DNA of 64,000 nt from contig CAISYC010000073.1 in assembly GCA_903889565.1 (NCBI GenBank), forward strand, positions 1 to 64,000, in the 5' to 3' direction. The position numbers and the translations under genes are program-made. Of the stretch, positions 63,896 to 64,000 are shown piece by piece. How positions within the stretch are numbered: position 1 is the first letter of the stretch; each line of letters opens with the position of its first letter. Origin of the DNA: an uncultured beta proteobacterium (GTDB lineage Bacteria; Pseudomonadota; Gammaproteobacteria; Burkholderiales; SG8-41). The notes under the pieces are model-generated. The model was not told the origin of the DNA. It searched no databases and saw nothing but the letters and a program-made list of their open reading frames with translations.

Positions 63896-64000
63896 CCACG
63901 CTTGATAAACTTAAAGTCCGCGTCCGTCAGTATCTGAACCATGGATCAGCGGAAAGGGTTGCACTTAAGTCCGTACTGGATGCGCTCGTATCAGGCTTGC
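63892..64000 (+). CDS. Hypothetical protein, N-terminal fragment (runs off window)
   Basis: 36 codons are visible, beginning MTTLDKLKVRVRQYLNHG. The ATG overlaps the dGTPase stop (ATGA), so it is probably a coupled partner. Too short to assign. Confidence 0.6.
   Translation, partial: MTTLDKLKVRVRQYLNHGSAERVALKSVLDALVSGL

Overview
The window looks like a betaproteobacterial chromosome. The evidence is a GC-rich left arm with the conserved gene string miaB-phoH-ybeY-corC-lnt-glyQ-glyS-gmhB-plsC plus an lptM-lysA pair, heterotetrameric glycyl-tRNA synthetase, lipopolysaccharide heptose and lipoprotein maturation genes, and a porin-like C-terminus ending in Phe. The species cannot be named from sequence alone.

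Layout. 1-6.6 kb (+): the tail of an outer-membrane protein, then two different TPR O-GlcNAc-transferase-like glycosyltransferases on either side of a CBS-domain MgtE Mg2+ channel. 7.0-19.5 kb (-): a 16-residue Lys-rich peptide, lptM-lysA, and an eleven-gene housekeeping cluster in which most junctions are 4-base ATGA/GTGA overlaps. From about 19.5 kb to the right edge the DNA is accessory. 20.0-22.0 kb holds a truncated primase/helicase-like replication protein. 22.3-24.8 kb holds a SWIM-SNF2 ATPase. 24.9-26.5 kb is a hipBA toxin-antitoxin locus with an array of GATCGG-centred palindromes. 26.6-27.4 kb is a MazF/PemK-like toxin-antitoxin pair. 27.5-31.9 kb is a satellite-like integrative module (TubC_N-like protein, Toprim-RepA primase/helicase, AlpA, tyrosine recombinase) followed by tandem 99-bp repeats. 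31.9-33.3 kb is non-coding and hairpin-rich. 33.3-37.2 kb is a second mobile module (Cys-rich protein, large serine recombinase, two ParB/RepB-like proteins).

37.6-57.8 kb is a run of nine + strand genes, mostly stop-start overlapped. They encode a giant DEAD helicase with DUF1998-like and nuclease-like tails, an SNF2 helicase, an RNase-H-fold (DUF429-like) protein, an Eco57I-type N6-adenine methyltransferase, an unknown protein, a PD-(D/E)XK-like protein, a DUF6361 protein, a phospholipase-D-fold protein and a second SNF2-type helicase. The parts resemble those of DISARM-type DNA-modification defence systems but the arrangement fits none that I recognise, so it is the main candidate new system. 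An orphan PD-(D/E)XK-like protein follows.

58.9-61.0 kb (-) is a compact ubiquitin-like operon: a fused Ubl-E2-like protein with no cysteine at all, a JAMM/JAB peptidase and a ThiF/E1-like enzyme. It diverges from an XRE regulator-ImmA/IrrE protease pair. The shared intergenic region has two opposed promoters whose -35 boxes lie in repeated GATGTCAATA half-sites. A dGTPase (HD domain) and a truncated unknown gene close the window. Inference: 37-64 kb is an anti-phage defence island next to two integration modules, and the XRE/ImmA pair may switch on the ubiquitin-like operon on a stress or infection signal.
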